Shown: positions 1 to 10,200 of the stretch, piece by piece
How positions within the stretch are numbered: position 1 is the stretch's first letter
How the letters are laid out: the number at the start of each line of letters is the position of its first letter
Assembly: GCF_014204985.1 (NCBI RefSeq)
Contig: NZ_JACHMP010000001.1
Location: 5,332,001-5,396,000, forward strand
Length of the DNA stretch: 64,000 nt
Origin: Streptosporangium becharense
Lineage (GTDB): Bacteria > Actinomycetota > Actinomycetes > Streptosporangiales > Streptosporangiaceae
Reading direction: 5' to 3'
The notes under the pieces: generated by a model
The model's database searches: none
The model's input: only the letters and a program-made list of their open reading frames with translations
Told to the model about the DNA's origin: nothing
Translations under genes and position numbers: made by a program

Positions 1-265
1 GATAACCGAATTCCTGCGGAAGGTAACCGATTTTCTTCCGGACCTCCCGCACATCCTTTTCGCCGGTGATTCTCCTGCCGAGCAGGCGCAGTTCGCCGCC
101 GCCGGGCGGCGTCACGGTCGCGAGTGTTTTGAGCAGCGTGCTCTTACCCGCGCCGTTCGGTCCCAGCAGTGCGACGACACCGGCGTCGGCTCGCATCGTC
201 AGGCCGGAGATGACGGTGCGCGAGCCATAACTCTGCACCAGCCCTACGGCTTCGAGACCAGGCAT
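1..265 (-). CDS. ABC transporter ATP-binding protein, N-terminal part (cut by window edge)
   Basis: The minus strand from the ATG at 265 encodes about 88 residues before the window ends. The Walker A motif GPNGAGKST lies near residues 35-43, and the Q-loop region (YLPQEFGY) is the last part visible. This is the nucleotide-binding subunit of an ABC transporter; the Walker B and signature motifs lie outside the window. A Shine-Dalgarno-like GAGAGG sits about 9 nt before the ATG. The gene follows the small cysteine-rich ORF at 281-529 by only 15 nt on the same strand, so the two are probably co-transcribed and the transporter may export or confer resistance to that peptide (inference). Confidence 0.85.
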   Translation of the reverse strand, partial: MPGLEAVGLVQSYGSRTVISGLTMRADAGVVALLGPNGAGKSTLLKTLATVTPPGGGELRLLGRRITGEKDVREVRKKIGYLPQEFGY

Positions 266-280
266 TACGTGAAACCTCTC

Positions 281-529
281 TCATTGCTCGTCCGTCAAGG
301 CGGAGCACCGGACCCGGCCTCTCGGTCGGCCGGGTCCGGTGCCGGGTGCAGTCCCACACACCCTCCGCTTACCCATGCCGGTGCAGTCGACCTTGCCGTA
401 GGTCTTACCCCCGTGCTTGATGCAGGTCGGCATCGCCGATCCCGGCCCGGCCGCGAGAGTCGCGGTTACGCCGGCGTTCTCGATCACGGTGGCGAGGCCG
501 GCCGCAATCCGCCGGGTGCTGTTGCTCAC
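281..529 (-). CDS. Small secreted cysteine-rich peptide
   Basis: An 82-residue ORF starting at a GTG at 529. The first 32 residues look like a Sec signal: basic SNSTRR, then an alanine/glycine/valine stretch ending AAGPGSA, although internal E and N make the core weak. The mature part is basic and carries four cysteines (PTC, KVDC, RRVC, RVRC) with glycine- and proline-rich spacing. I do not recognise a family. The start overlaps by GTGA the stop of a possible 18-codon upstream ORF, which could couple translation. The gene sits 15 nt upstream of an ABC ATPase, an arrangement seen with exported peptides. It could instead be a low-complexity non-coding frame, so confidence is moderate. Confidence 0.5.
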   Translation of the reverse strand: MSNSTRRIAAGLATVIENAGVTATLAAGPGSAMPTCIKHGGKTYGKVDCTGMGKRRVCGTAPGTGPGRPRGRVRCSALTDEQ

Positions 530-855
530 ACCGGAATTCTTCGCGGGGGATCCTCTTCCCCCTGGGCGTATTCCATAGTCATAAGGATGGTTGCGAAACG
601 ACGCCGCCCTTTCGAATCTCCCGCAGCCTACGATCGTCATCGTATGACTTGCATATAAGATTTGTACAAGCAATGCTTCAAGAAGCCCTCGATGGAGCGG
701 CTTCCTGCTGGATATTCTGACCCAGTGTCACGAGGCGACTTTGGCCGGTGACGCGGGTCACGCCTCGGCGTCCGAGGTCTTTGTGGCCTCTACGAACGCC
801 GGAGGTATCTGGAGAGTGAGCGTTCGCCGAGCCGGAGCTTTGGACATGGCCGTGA

Positions 856-1110
856 ATGGTAAGCGTCAGCGCGACACTCATCGATGCGGTTCAGGTGTCG
901 AACGACACATTTCTCGTCATGGGTGAAGAAGCCCTCCTGGGCGAGGCCCCGGTCGGGACGGAGGACCCCTGGAGGATCCGTTCTTCGGCGAATGAGTAAT
1001 TCTTCCCGTCCGGCAACGGCGTCCTGGTCACCGTCGAGACCAGTGACCAGGGCGCCATTGCCATTGCCACCGATGCCATGGTCGAGCCGTATCCGCGGTG
1101 CGGCTGCTCG
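856..1110 (+). pseudogene. Decayed ORF with an in-frame stop
   Basis: From the ATG at 856 the frame reads as normal protein (…NDTFLVMGEEALLGEAP…DPWRIRSS…) up to a TAA at 997-999. It continues in the same frame with protein-like sequence (FFPSGNGVLVTVE…DQGAIAIATDAMVEPYP) to about 1110, after which it degenerates. A single-base change creating TAA, for example from a tyrosine codon, would explain the break. The family is not recognised. It lies just upstream of two LRR genes and may be a dead relic of an accessory gene, or two short ORFs. Confidence 0.4.
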
Positions 1111-1160
1111 GGACGGCGCACGTACGCGAGTGTGAAAACCAGCCGTGAGGTTGCCGTACC

Positions 1161-1212
1161 GATGACCCACAACCGGACCGCAAGTTCCCCCTCCTACGGT
1201 GGTCACCGATCA
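1161..1212 (+). repeat. Duplicated upstream block, copy 1 (second copy 2495-2546)
   Basis: About 52 bp upstream of the first LRR gene matches 2495-2546, upstream of the second, at roughly three of every four positions. It includes the shared run CGCAAGTTCCC and the run CTACGGTG. The duplication that made the two LRR genes therefore included the leader, and the conserved block may hold a promoter or operator. Confidence 0.55.
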
Positions 1213-1245
1213 CAACCCGGCGTTGGAAGAGAATGAGGGAACACG

Positions 1246-2193
1246 ATGACGGTGGTGAACCACGCGCTCCGGAATGCCCGGAGGCGGATCAACAAGTTCC
1301 TGCGCGAGGAATCGGACACGCTGGATCTGTCGAATCTGGGACTGGTCCGGGTGCCTGAGGAGGTGGCCGGACTTACCCATCTGCGGGTACTGGACTTGAA
1401 GGCCAACTACCTGACCGGGCTGCCTCAGTTCCTGACGGACCTGCCCGAGCTGACCGAGCTCCACCTCACGGGCAACCGCACGCTGACCGAGCTGCCCGAG
1501 TGGATCGGCGAGCTGACCGGACTGACCGGCCTCGACGTCTCGGTGACCGGGCTGCGCCGCCTTCCCGACCCGATGGGCAAGCTCACCGGCCTGGTGACAC
1601 TCGGCTTGAGCAACCTCCACGACCTGGAGGAGGTGCCCGAGTGGATCGGCGGTCTCACCCGGCTCGCCCGGCTCAAGATGTGGTACGCGGGGCCGGGCTG
1701 CTTCCCGGAGGCGATGGGTGATCTCACCTCCCTCACCAGGCTCGAAGCGAGCTATGCTCGGCCCGCCGACCTCTCTCCGTGGCTGGGCAGGCTGACCGGC
1801 CTGACATATCTCGACCTGGGGGCCATCCCGCTGGGCACTCTGCCGGAGTCGATCGGCAACCTCACGGCCCTCACCTGCCTCAGACTGTGGGGCGACCGGC
1901 TGACCGAGCTGCCGGAGTCGATCGGGAACCTCACCGCCCTCACCTCCCTCATCCTGAGCGGGAACCGGCTGACCGCCCTACCGGAGTCGATGCGGGCCCT
2001 CACCTCCCTGACCAGGCTCGACCTGCAGGAGAACCGGTTGGCCGAGCTGCCGGAATGGCTGGGCGGACTGACCGAGCTCACCGAGCTGCGCCTGGACGGC
2101 AACGACCCCCGCCCCCGGGTTCCGGCCTCGCTGCGCGCGCTCGCGCGGACCGACCCCGACTGGCGCCGCTTCCTGGCCAGCCGCAACCGCTGA
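1246..2193 (+). CDS. Leucine-rich repeat protein, tandem copy 1
   Basis: A 315-residue protein starting at the ATG at 1246 behind GAGGGAA. After a basic N-terminal helix (ALRNARRRINKFLREE) come about ten LRRs of the bacterial type, with LPEWIGELTGLTGLDV-like units of roughly 23 residues. A C-terminal cap ends in DPDWRRFLASRNR. No signal peptide, membrane segment or enzymatic domain is visible, so it is probably a cytoplasmic protein-interaction scaffold. It is a close tandem paralog of the gene at 2576. The last 100 bp are almost identical between the two copies, which suggests recent duplication or gene conversion. The partner ligand is unknown. Confidence 0.85.
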   Translation: MTVVNHALRNARRRINKFLREESDTLDLSNLGLVRVPEEVAGLTHLRVLDLKANYLTGLPQFLTDLPELTELHLTGNRTLTELPEWIGELTGLTGLDVSVTGLRRLPDPMGKLTGLVTLGLSNLHDLEEVPEWIGGLTRLARLKMWYAGPGCFPEAMGDLTSLTRLEASYARPADLSPWLGRLTGLTYLDLGAIPLGTLPESIGNLTALTCLRLWGDRLTELPESIGNLTALTSLILSGNRLTALPESMRALTSLTRLDLQENRLAELPEWLGGLTELTELRLDGNDPRPRVPASLRALARTDPDWRRFLASRNR

Positions 2194-2575
2194 GCTTCTC
2201 CTGGCGGGTGAGGAGACCGACGGTCCCTACCGGTGATGGAACATGGGGGTAGCGGGGGACACGTGGACGTGGGCAGCCGGCCCGAGGGCTCGCCCTGGGG
2301 GCCGCGGACACCGCGGAGCCGCGGTCGCGGAATGCTCGTCGAATGGTCGAATGAGGGAAGGCGCGCCAGGGACGCCGGTCGGCCGGCCCCGGCGACCGTA
2401 CTCCGTCATCGCTGCGCTCGCTCGGGCGCGGCCGTACCCCCTACCGGCCGGGCATCACGGCCAGGTGTCCTCGATGCCCGGGACAATCTGCGCCAATGAT
2501 CCACAAATGGATCGCAAGTTCCCGTCGCTACGGTGATCTCCGGTCAATTCATGGTGACGGCAGGGGGAAATCAGG

Positions 2576-3532
2576 ATGGCGGCGGCGAACCTTGTGCTGC
2601 GGAACGTTCGGCGACGGATCAACAAGTGCCTGCGTGAGGGGTCGGACACGCTGGATCTGTCGAGTCTGGGGCTGGTCCGGGTGCCCGAGGAGGTGACCGA
2701 GATTCCCGGCCTGCGGATGCTGAAACTGGCATGCAACCACCTGACCGAGCTGCCCCGGTTCCTGACCGACCTGCCCGAGCTGACCGAACTGAACCTCGCG
2801 GACAACCGCACGCTGACCGAACTGCCCGAGTGGATCGGCGAGCTGACCGGGCTCACCAGCCTTGACGCCTTGGCGACCAGGCTGCACCGCCTTCCCGACT
2901 CGATGGGGGAGCTCACCGGACTCAGGAAACTCAACCTGAGCATCATCCGTGATGACTCGGAGGGGGTGCCCGAGTGGATCGGCAACTTCACCCGGCTCAC
3001 CGAGCTCAAGGTGTGGTATGCCGGGTCGGCCTGCTTCTTCCCGGCGTCGATGGCCAACCTCACCGCCCTCACCAGGCTCAACCTGAGGGCGGCCGGCAAG
3101 CCTGCCGACTTCCCTTCGTGGCTGGGCGAGCTGACCGCTCTGACGCACCTCGGCCTGGCGGGCGGTCACCTGACCGCCCTGCCCGAGTCGATCGGGAACC
3201 TCACCGCCCTCACCTCCCTCAGCCTGTGGGACAACCAGGTGACCGAGCTGCCGGAGTCGATGGGGAACCTCACCGCCCTCACCTCCCTCCACCTGGACAA
3301 GAACCGGCTGACCGCCCTACCGGAGTCGATGCGGGCTCTCACCTCCCTGACCAGGCTCGGGCTGCGGGAAAACCGGTTGGCCGAGCTGCCGGAGTGGCTG
3401 GGTGAGCTGACCGAGCTCACCGAGCTGCGCCTGGACGGCAACGACCCCCGCCCCCGGGTTCCGGCCTCGCTGCGCGCGCTCGCGCGGACCGACCCCGACT
3501 GGCGCCGCTTCCTGGCCAGCCGCTACCGCTGA
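2576..3532 (+). CDS. Leucine-rich repeat protein, tandem copy 2
   Basis: A 318-residue paralog of the gene at 1246 with the same layout: a basic helix (RNVRRRINKCLREG), then TLDLSSLGLVRVP, about ten LRRs and the same C-terminal cap (DPDWRRFLASRYR). The start ATG at 2576 is preceded by a purine-rich GGGGGA about 8 nt upstream. Divergence from copy 1 is concentrated in the middle repeats, the likely ligand-binding face, while the termini are nearly identical. That pattern fits duplication followed by change of specificity or gene conversion of the ends (inference). Confidence 0.85.
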   Translation: MAAANLVLRNVRRRINKCLREGSDTLDLSSLGLVRVPEEVTEIPGLRMLKLACNHLTELPRFLTDLPELTELNLADNRTLTELPEWIGELTGLTSLDALATRLHRLPDSMGELTGLRKLNLSIIRDDSEGVPEWIGNFTRLTELKVWYAGSACFFPASMANLTALTRLNLRAAGKPADFPSWLGELTALTHLGLAGGHLTALPESIGNLTALTSLSLWDNQVTELPESMGNLTALTSLHLDKNRLTALPESMRALTSLTRLGLRENRLAELPEWLGELTELTELRLDGNDPRPRVPASLRALARTDPDWRRFLASRYR

Positions 3533-3828
3533 GCCCTTCACGATAAGTGGTGGGCGACAGGCCCACCCGCCGTCGTGCGCGTGGTCGCGGCGCGCTGTTC
3601 CCTGTCGATCACAGCTGCACGAGGACGAGGTTCGTGTTCTCCGCGGGCCCGTTGCCCACCGGTGACCGGCGGGGGCGAATCCTTCCCAGGTGGGAAGCGT
3701 GGTTTACGGCCGATCGGCATGGAGCGGCGCCGCTCCGTAATCCGATCGGACGGTCACCGCGACCTCCTACTGGGCGTTAAGTCATATGCCACGAAGTGCG
3801 AACTAAGCGGGCGAATATTTTTTCTGTG

Positions 3829-3858
3829 TAGACCTAAAACGACCAAATAACATACAGT
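3829..3858 (+). promoter_or_regulatory. Candidate promoter for the helicase-methylase operon
   Basis: The 3533-4024 intergenic stretch holds no convincing gene. An AT-rich patch near 3815-3860 contains TAGACC (3829-3834) and TACAGT (3853-3858) 18 nt apart, a fair fit to -35 and -10 elements. It lies about 165 bp upstream of the helicase start. Confidence 0.35.
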
Positions 3859-4024
3859 CCCATTCACGCCCTTGGCCGAACGGCCCGGGGCGATCGACTT
3901 CGCAGATCTTCGACCCCCGCCAGCCCCCGTCCGATCGCGCCTTCCCTCCGTGATCACGTATTCCGCGACCACGGAGTGGCGCACCCTGTGCGGGTGCTGC
4001 GGAGAAGCCGCCGGCGAGGAGTGA

Positions 4025-7000
4025 ATGGTGACGGGCGCGATCCCCCTGAGCGCGACATCCCCCAAAAGAAACCTTTCTTCCTTGAAAGAGGAAGAACCGG
4101 TCATCGGTGCCCTGGTGACGGTCCGCGGGGAGCGCTGGGTGGTCAGCGAGATCGAAACCGGGAACGCCGGCACCCTGGTGGGCCTGCAGAGCGTCGAGGA
4201 CGGCCGCTACGGCGACCGGCTCGACGTCGTCTGGGAGATCGAGCCGGGCCGCCGCGTCCTGCCCAGCGGCTCGCTGCCCGACGTGACCCCCGAGGGGTTC
4301 GACCCGCCCGAGCGGCTGGCCGCCTTCCTCGACGCCATCCGTTGGTCCGCCGTGGCGAGCGCCGACGTCAAGACGCTCCAGGCGCCGTTCCGCTCCGGGG
4401 TGGCCGTGGAGGACTACCAGCTGGAGCCGGTGGCCCGCGCGCTCGACGCACCCCGGGTGAACCTGCTGCTCGCCGACGACGTCGGCCTCGGCAAGACCAT
4501 CGAGGCCGGGCTCGTCGCCCAGGAGCTGCTGCTGCGCCACCGGGCCCGCCGCGTCATGATCGTCTGCCCGGCCGGGCTCACCCTCAAGTGGCGTGACGAG
4601 ATGGCCGAGAAGTTCGGCCTGGACTTCACGATCGTCGACACCGAGCGCTGCGCGATCGTGCGCCGCACCTACGGCAGCGCCGCCAACCCGTTCGAGGTGC
4701 ACCCGCTGACCATCGTCAGCCTGCCCTGGTTACGCGGGCCGAAGGCGCAGCGCCTCCTCGACGAGGTGCTCGACTCCTCCGGGCTGGAGCGCCGCTTCGA
4801 CCTGCTGATCCTCGACGAGGCGCACCACGTCGCCCCGGCCGCGCCGAAACAGGTCTACGCGGTCGACTCCCAGCAGACCAAGCTGATCCGCCGCCTCGCC
4901 CCGCACTTCACCCACCGGCTCTTCCTGTCGGCCACCCCGCACAACGGCTACCAGGCCAGTTTCACCGCGCTGCTGGAGATCCTCGACGACCAGCGCTTCG
5001 CCCGCGGTGTCGAGCCCGACCCCTCGGCCGTCGGGGAGGCGGTGGTGCGCCGGCTCAAACGGCACATCGTCAACGCCGACGGCACCAAGCGGTTCCTGGA
5101 GCGGGCCGCCCACGCCATGCCGGTCCGCTACCCCGACGACGAGCGGGAGATCCACGACCTGCTGAAGGAGTTCGCCCGGCTTCGCCGCGCCAGGCTCAAC
5201 CGGAGCAGGAAGGGACGCAAGGCCGCCGACCTGGTGACGCTGCTGCTGAAGAAACGTCTGTTCTCCAGCCCCGCCGCGTTCGCCCACACGGTCGGCGTCT
5301 ACCTGAGCACCGTCACCAGCACCAGCACCAGCACTGCCACCGGCACCTCCGCCTCTGCCGCGTCCGCGACCCAGGCCGCCGCGCCGGACGACGACGAGAT
5401 CCCCGAGTGGATGGAGGACTACTGGGAGCAGACGGCCGTCCTCGACGACGAGCCGCTCGCCGCGGCCGAGGACGACGCCCTCGGCATGGCCGCCCCGCTC
5501 CAGGGTGCCGCCACCGAGGCCGAGATCACCCTGCTGCGGCGGATGCGCGGCTGGGCACTCGACTACGCCGCCGCCCCCGACGCCAAGGCCCGCGAGCTGA
5601 TCACCTACCTCAAGGCCGTATGCCGCCCCGGCGGGCACTGGACCAACGAGCGGGTCGTGGTCTTCACCGAGTACCGCGACACCCAGAAGTGGCTGACCGA
5701 GCTGCTCCGTCAAGAGGAACTGGCCGGAGACCGGCTGGCGATCCTGCACGGCGGGATCGCCGCCGACGAGCGCGAGCAGCTCCGGGTCGCCTTCCAGACC
5801 GACCCGGCTGAGCACCCCGTCCGCATCCTGCTCGCCACCGACGCCGCCAGCGAAGGCATCGACCTGCAGAACCACTGCCACCGGCTGGTCAACTACGACA
5901 TCCCGTTCAACCCCAACAAACTGGAGCAGCGGATCGGCCGCATCGACCGCTGGGGCCAGAAACGCAACCCGGACGTCCGCCACTTCGTCGGCACCGGCTG
6001 GGACAGGGCGGTCGACTCCTTCGAGGCCGACCTGGAGTTCCTCTCCCGGGTGGCGAAGAAGGTCGCCCAGATGGAGGACGACCTCGGTTCGGTCAACGCC
6101 GTGCTGGCGGACGCCGTGCAGCGGCGGATGCTGGGCGACATCCCCGACTACGACGTGGAGCGCGCCGCCCGCGAGACCCGCGAGGCGCGGCGGACCGTGC
6201 AGGCCGAGACGAACGTCGGCGAGCAGGTGCGCCGGCTCCGCGCCAACCTCGACGACACCGTGCGCGAGCTGGGCATCACCCCGTCCGGGGTGAAACGGGT
6301 CGTCGACACCGCGCTCGCCCTGGCCCGCCAGCAGCCGCTCCGCCCGCACCTGGATCAGAAACACCTCGCCGAGGGGCTGTACGACGTGCCGCCGCTCACC
6401 GGCTCCTGGGAACGCGCCACGGCCGATCTCGCCGCCAAGCTCAGGAAGTCGGGCGAGCCGCCCCGGCAGCGTCCGGTCACGTTCGACGCCGCGGCCACCC
6501 TCGACCCGGAGGGCCGGGTCCGCGACGACGTGGTCCTCGCCCACCTGGGCCACCCGCTCGTCGCCATGTCCACCCGGCTGCTGCGCGCCGCCGTCTCCAA
6601 CCCCGAGATCGGCCTGCACCGGGTCGCCGCGGTCGTCAGCGACGACCCCGCCCTGGAGACCACCCTGGTCGGGGCGTTCTTCCGCTTCGTCCTGGTCGGC
6701 GGCGACGGCGTCCGGCTGCACGAGGAGGTCCTGCACGCCGGGGGCTGGGTGCCGGAGACCGGCCGGTTCCGGCGGCTGGAGAACCTGACCGCGCTCGGCG
6801 GCATCCTCGGCCGCGCTCTCGCCCAGGGCACCTCCGCCTCCGCCCCGGTACGGCACCGCCTGGCCGCCCTCTGGCCGAGGATCGGCGACGCCGTCGTGCA
6901 GTCGATCGACTGGCGCGTCGACGGCAAGGAGCAGAAGCGCCACCAGCTGGAACGCAAGCTCGCCCAGCGGATGGAGGCAGAGCAGACCAGGGTCGTCGCC

Positions 7001-7273
7001 AACCTCGACCAGTTCGGCGCGGCGCTGCGCGCCAAGCTCGCCGAGAACGAGGAGGACGACGCCCTCTTCAGCCGCATCGAGGCCACCCGGAGCAGGGAGG
7101 AGCTCGACCAGTACCGCAAGGACCGCAGATCCTGGGAGGAACGCTTGTCCCGCCTCGCCGAGGAACGTGACCGCGAGCTCGACGCCATCGCGGCCCGCTA
7201 CCGCGACCCGCGACCGCACCGGTTCCCGGTGGCCGTGGTCTTCGTCGTGCCGAAGCGGGAGGCGACCCGATGA
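4025..7273 (+). CDS. drmD: SNF2-family helicase, DISARM DrmD-like
   Basis: A 1082-residue superfamily 2 helicase. A small N-terminal beta domain is followed by the SNF2 core: Walker A DDVGLGKT (about 151-158), DEAH box LILDEAHH (about 262), SATPHNG (about 300) and motif VI QRIGRIDRWGQ (about 635). A Ser/Thr/Ala-rich linker (about 428-460) interrupts the core, and a long C-terminal region ends in charged coiled coil. The size and motif style match the DISARM helicase DrmD. GAGGAG precedes ATG-GTG at 4025; the GTG at 4028 is an alternative start. The stop overlaps the next start by ATGA, so it is translationally coupled to the methyltransferase. The predicted role is phage defence by DNA translocation. 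drmA, drmB and drmC are absent from the window. Confidence 0.8.
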   Translation: MVTGAIPLSATSPKRNLSSLKEEEPVIGALVTVRGERWVVSEIETGNAGTLVGLQSVEDGRYGDRLDVVWEIEPGRRVLPSGSLPDVTPEGFDPPERLAAFLDAIRWSAVASADVKTLQAPFRSGVAVEDYQLEPVARALDAPRVNLLLADDVGLGKTIEAGLVAQELLLRHRARRVMIVCPAGLTLKWRDEMAEKFGLDFTIVDTERCAIVRRTYGSAANPFEVHPLTIVSLPWLRGPKAQRLLDEVLDSSGLERRFDLLILDEAHHVAPAAPKQVYAVDSQQTKLIRRLAPHFTHRLFLSATPHNGYQASFTALLEILDDQRFARGVEPDPSAVGEAVVRRLKRHIVNADGTKRFLERAAHAMPVRYPDDEREIHDLLKEFARLRRARLNRSRKGRKAADLVTLLLKKRLFSSPAAFAHTVGVYLSTVTSTSTSTATGTSASAASATQAAAPDDDEIPEWMEDYWEQTAVLDDEPLAAAEDDALGMAAPLQGAATEAEITLLRRMRGWALDYAAAPDAKARELITYLKAVCRPGGHWTNERVVVFTEYRDTQKWLTELLRQEELAGDRLAILHGGIAADEREQLRVAFQTDPAEHPVRILLATDAASEGIDLQNHCHRLVNYDIPFNPNKLEQRIGRIDRWGQKRNPDVRHFVGTGWDRAVDSFEADLEFLSRVAKKVAQMEDDLGSVNAVLADAVQRRMLGDIPDYDVERAARETREARRTVQAETNVGEQVRRLRANLDDTVRELGITPSGVKRVVDTALALARQQPLRPHLDQKHLAEGLYDVPPLTGSWERATADLAAKLRKSGEPPRQRPVTFDAAATLDPEGRVRDDVVLAHLGHPLVAMSTRLLRAAVSNPEIGLHRVAAVVSDDPALETTLVGAFFRFVLVGGDGVRLHEEVLHAGGWVPETGRFRRLENLTALGGILGRALAQGTSASAPVRHRLAALWPRIGDAVVQSIDWRVDGKEQKRHQLERKLAQRMEAEQTRVVANLDQFGAALRAKLAENEEDDALFSRIEATRSREELDQYRKDRRSWEERLSRLAEERDRELDAIAARYRDPRPHRFPVAVVFVVPKREATR

Positions 7274-10200
7274 GCAGCCGCACCGGTTCCGCCACCGCTT
7301 CCGCCAGGTCCTCCCACAGGTCACCGGGCCGGCCCTCCGGCCGGGTCCACGACTCCGCGCGGCACCACCAGGGCTGGCTGAGCCTGGTGGACGTCTCCGG
7401 CCCCTTCCTCAGCCTGCCGGTGCTCCGCGAGACCTGGCCGACGCTCGACTCGCTGGACAGGTCACGGCGCGACCGGCTCCGCCTCCACCACGCCACCTGG
7501 CAGGCAGGCGGCGACCGCCGAGCGTGGATCTCCTACGTCCTGCGCGAACTGCTCCGCTGGGAGGACGCCGTCCGCATCGGCGGGCTCGACGCGCTGACTG
7601 TCGAGGTGCCCGAGCACGACACCTCCCTCACCCCATCGTTCGCGCTGTGCGTGCCGAAAGAGCCCGGGGGGCCCGGAGAGGCTGGGGAACCGGGTCGACC
7701 GGGAGAGCACGGGAAGCCCGGGGAACCAGGCCGACCGGGAGAAGTCGGGGACCTGGGCCGACCGGGAGACGCCGGGGAGCCGGGGGAGCGGGCCGTGTCC
7801 GGCGCGTCGCAGGACCCGGACGCGCTCAAGGACGTGCGTCTGCTCGGGATGATCACCAGCGGCCACCCCACGGCCCGGATGCGGACCTCCGGATGGGCCG
7901 CGACCCCCGTCGACCGGATGACCCGGCTCTGCCGCCACCACCGCGTCGAGCTCGGCCTGGTCACCGACGGCCGCTGGTGGGCCCTGGTCTGGGCACCCCG
8001 GGGCGGCGCCACCACGGTCGCCGTCTTCGACGCCGTCCCCTGGCCGGAGGCCGCCGAACGCGACGTCGTCCGCGCGTTCGTCTCGCTGCTCGACGTCGAC
8101 CGCTTCTTCGCCGTGCCGGAGGGGCAGCGGCTGCCCGCCCTGCTGGCCGCCAGCGTCGACAACCAGGAGGAGATCACCGAAGCCCTCGGCGTCCAGGTCC
8201 GCCAGGCCGTCGAACTGCTGGTCACCGCGATCGGCCGCGCGGGCGTGCGCGACGACATCGGGGCCCACGAGGTCTACCGGGGCTCGGTCGCGGTGATGAT
8301 GCGCATCGTCTTCTTGCTGTTCGCCGAGGAACGCGGCCTGCTGCCCGCCGGGAACGAGGTCTACGCCACCTCCTACTCGGCTGGCCTGCTCTGCGCCGAG
8401 CTGGAACGGCGGGCCCGTGAGGGCAGCGAGGAGGAGCTGGAGAACTCCTACGGCGCCTGGCACCGGCTGCTCGCCGTCTTCGAGGCCGTCTACCAGGGCG
8501 TCGACCATCCCCGCCTGACCATGCACCCGCACGACGGGTCGCTGTTCGACCCGCACACCTTCACCTGGATGCCGCTGACCATCGACGACCGGACCGTCCT
8601 GCACATGCTCAAGGCCGTGCAGTACGTCGAGGTCGGCACCGGGAAGAACCGCGAGCGCCGCAGGCTCAGCTTCCGCTCCCTCGACGTCGAGCAGATCGGC
8701 TACGTCTACGAGGGCCTGCTGTCGTATGAGGGGTTCCGTGCGGCGGACACCGTCGTCGGGCTCGTCGGCAAGCCCGGCCGGGAGGCGGAGGTCGAGCTGG
8801 CCGACCTCAAACGCCTCGCTGCGGACTTCGGGTTCGGCTTCGGCGGTCCCGGGGGTTCCGGAGGGCCGGGTGGTCCCGGCGGGTCCGGTGGTGCGGCGGG
8901 CGACAGGTTCGCGGCGAAGCTCGCCGAGCTGCACAAGGACACCGGCATCGGCACACCCGGAGCGCTCGCCCGGCGCCTGGCCCCGCTCGACGCGGCGGCC
9001 GAGCTGGAGGCGACCCGGAAGCTCCTCGCCGCCACCGACGGCGACGCCGACCTGGCCCGGCGGCTGCTGCCGTTCTACGGGATCCTCCGCGAGGACCTGC
9101 GCGGCCTGCCCGTCGTGATCCTGCCCGGCACGCTGTACGTCACCGAGTCGCCGCTGCGCAGGAACACCGGCACCCACTACACGCCGCGCAAGCTCGCCGA
9201 GGAGGTCGTCGCCGGAGCCCTGGAACCGCTGATCTACACGGTCGGCCCGTTGCAGACGGCCGACCGGACGCGGTGGAAGCCGAAGACGTCGCAGGAACTG
9301 CTGGCGCTCAAGGTCGCCGACATCGCCATGGGCTCGGCCGCGTTCCTGGTGGCCGCGGCCCGCTACCTCGGGGACGCCCTGGTCGACGCCTGGTCCCGCG
9401 AGGGCGACGCCGCCGCCGTCGCCTACTTGAAGACCGCCTCGGAGCACAGGGCGAACGCCGACGCGGACGCCGACCCGCTTGTCATCGAGGCCCGCCGGCA
9501 GATCATCGAGCACTGCCTGTACGGCGCGGACATCAACCCGATGGCCGTGGAGATGGCCAAACTGTCCCTCTGGCTCGTCTCCATGGACCCGTCCCGGCCG
9601 TTCACCTTCGTGGACGACCGGCTGGTGGCCGGAGACTCGCTGCTGGGGATCACGTCCATCGAGCAGCTCGAATACATGCACATGGACCCGGAGAAGGGCC
9701 GGGCGATCCACGAGGACCTCTTCGACTGGACGTCCGGAGTGCGGGAGAAGATCACCGAACTGGCCGCGCGCCGCCGGACGATCGCCGACATCGAGCTGGG
9801 GGAGGACCAGCTGGCCGGGCTGGGCCGCAAACGGGCCCGGCTTGAGGAGATCGGCATAGCCTCGGCCCAGCTCCGGCTGTTCGCCGACCTGACGGCGGGT
9901 GCGGCGCTGGCGTACGCGGGCAAGGGGGAACGGGGGCTCAGGGCCGGGTCGGAGCGGGCGGCGAAGCTGGCGAACGACGTGCATGAGGGGAAGGGGGAGC
10001 TGGAGGCCCGGGAGACGCGGAAGGAGTGGCTGGCGGCCGATCAGGTGGAGGGCAACTTCGACCGGCATCCGATCCACTGGCCACTAGTCTTTCCTGAAGT
10101 TTTCGAACAAGGCGGCTTTGATGCTGTAATCGGAAACCCGCCATTTCTCGGTGGTACGAAGATCGCGGGCCCGCTGGGGGCCGCTTACCGGGAGTACCTA

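Noticed and set aside
4730-7324. Long minus-strand open frame opposite the SNF2 helicase
   Set aside because: It is the antisense of a gene with clear helicase motifs. Its Gly/Val/Arg-rich text without domains is the usual shadow of GC-rich coding DNA.
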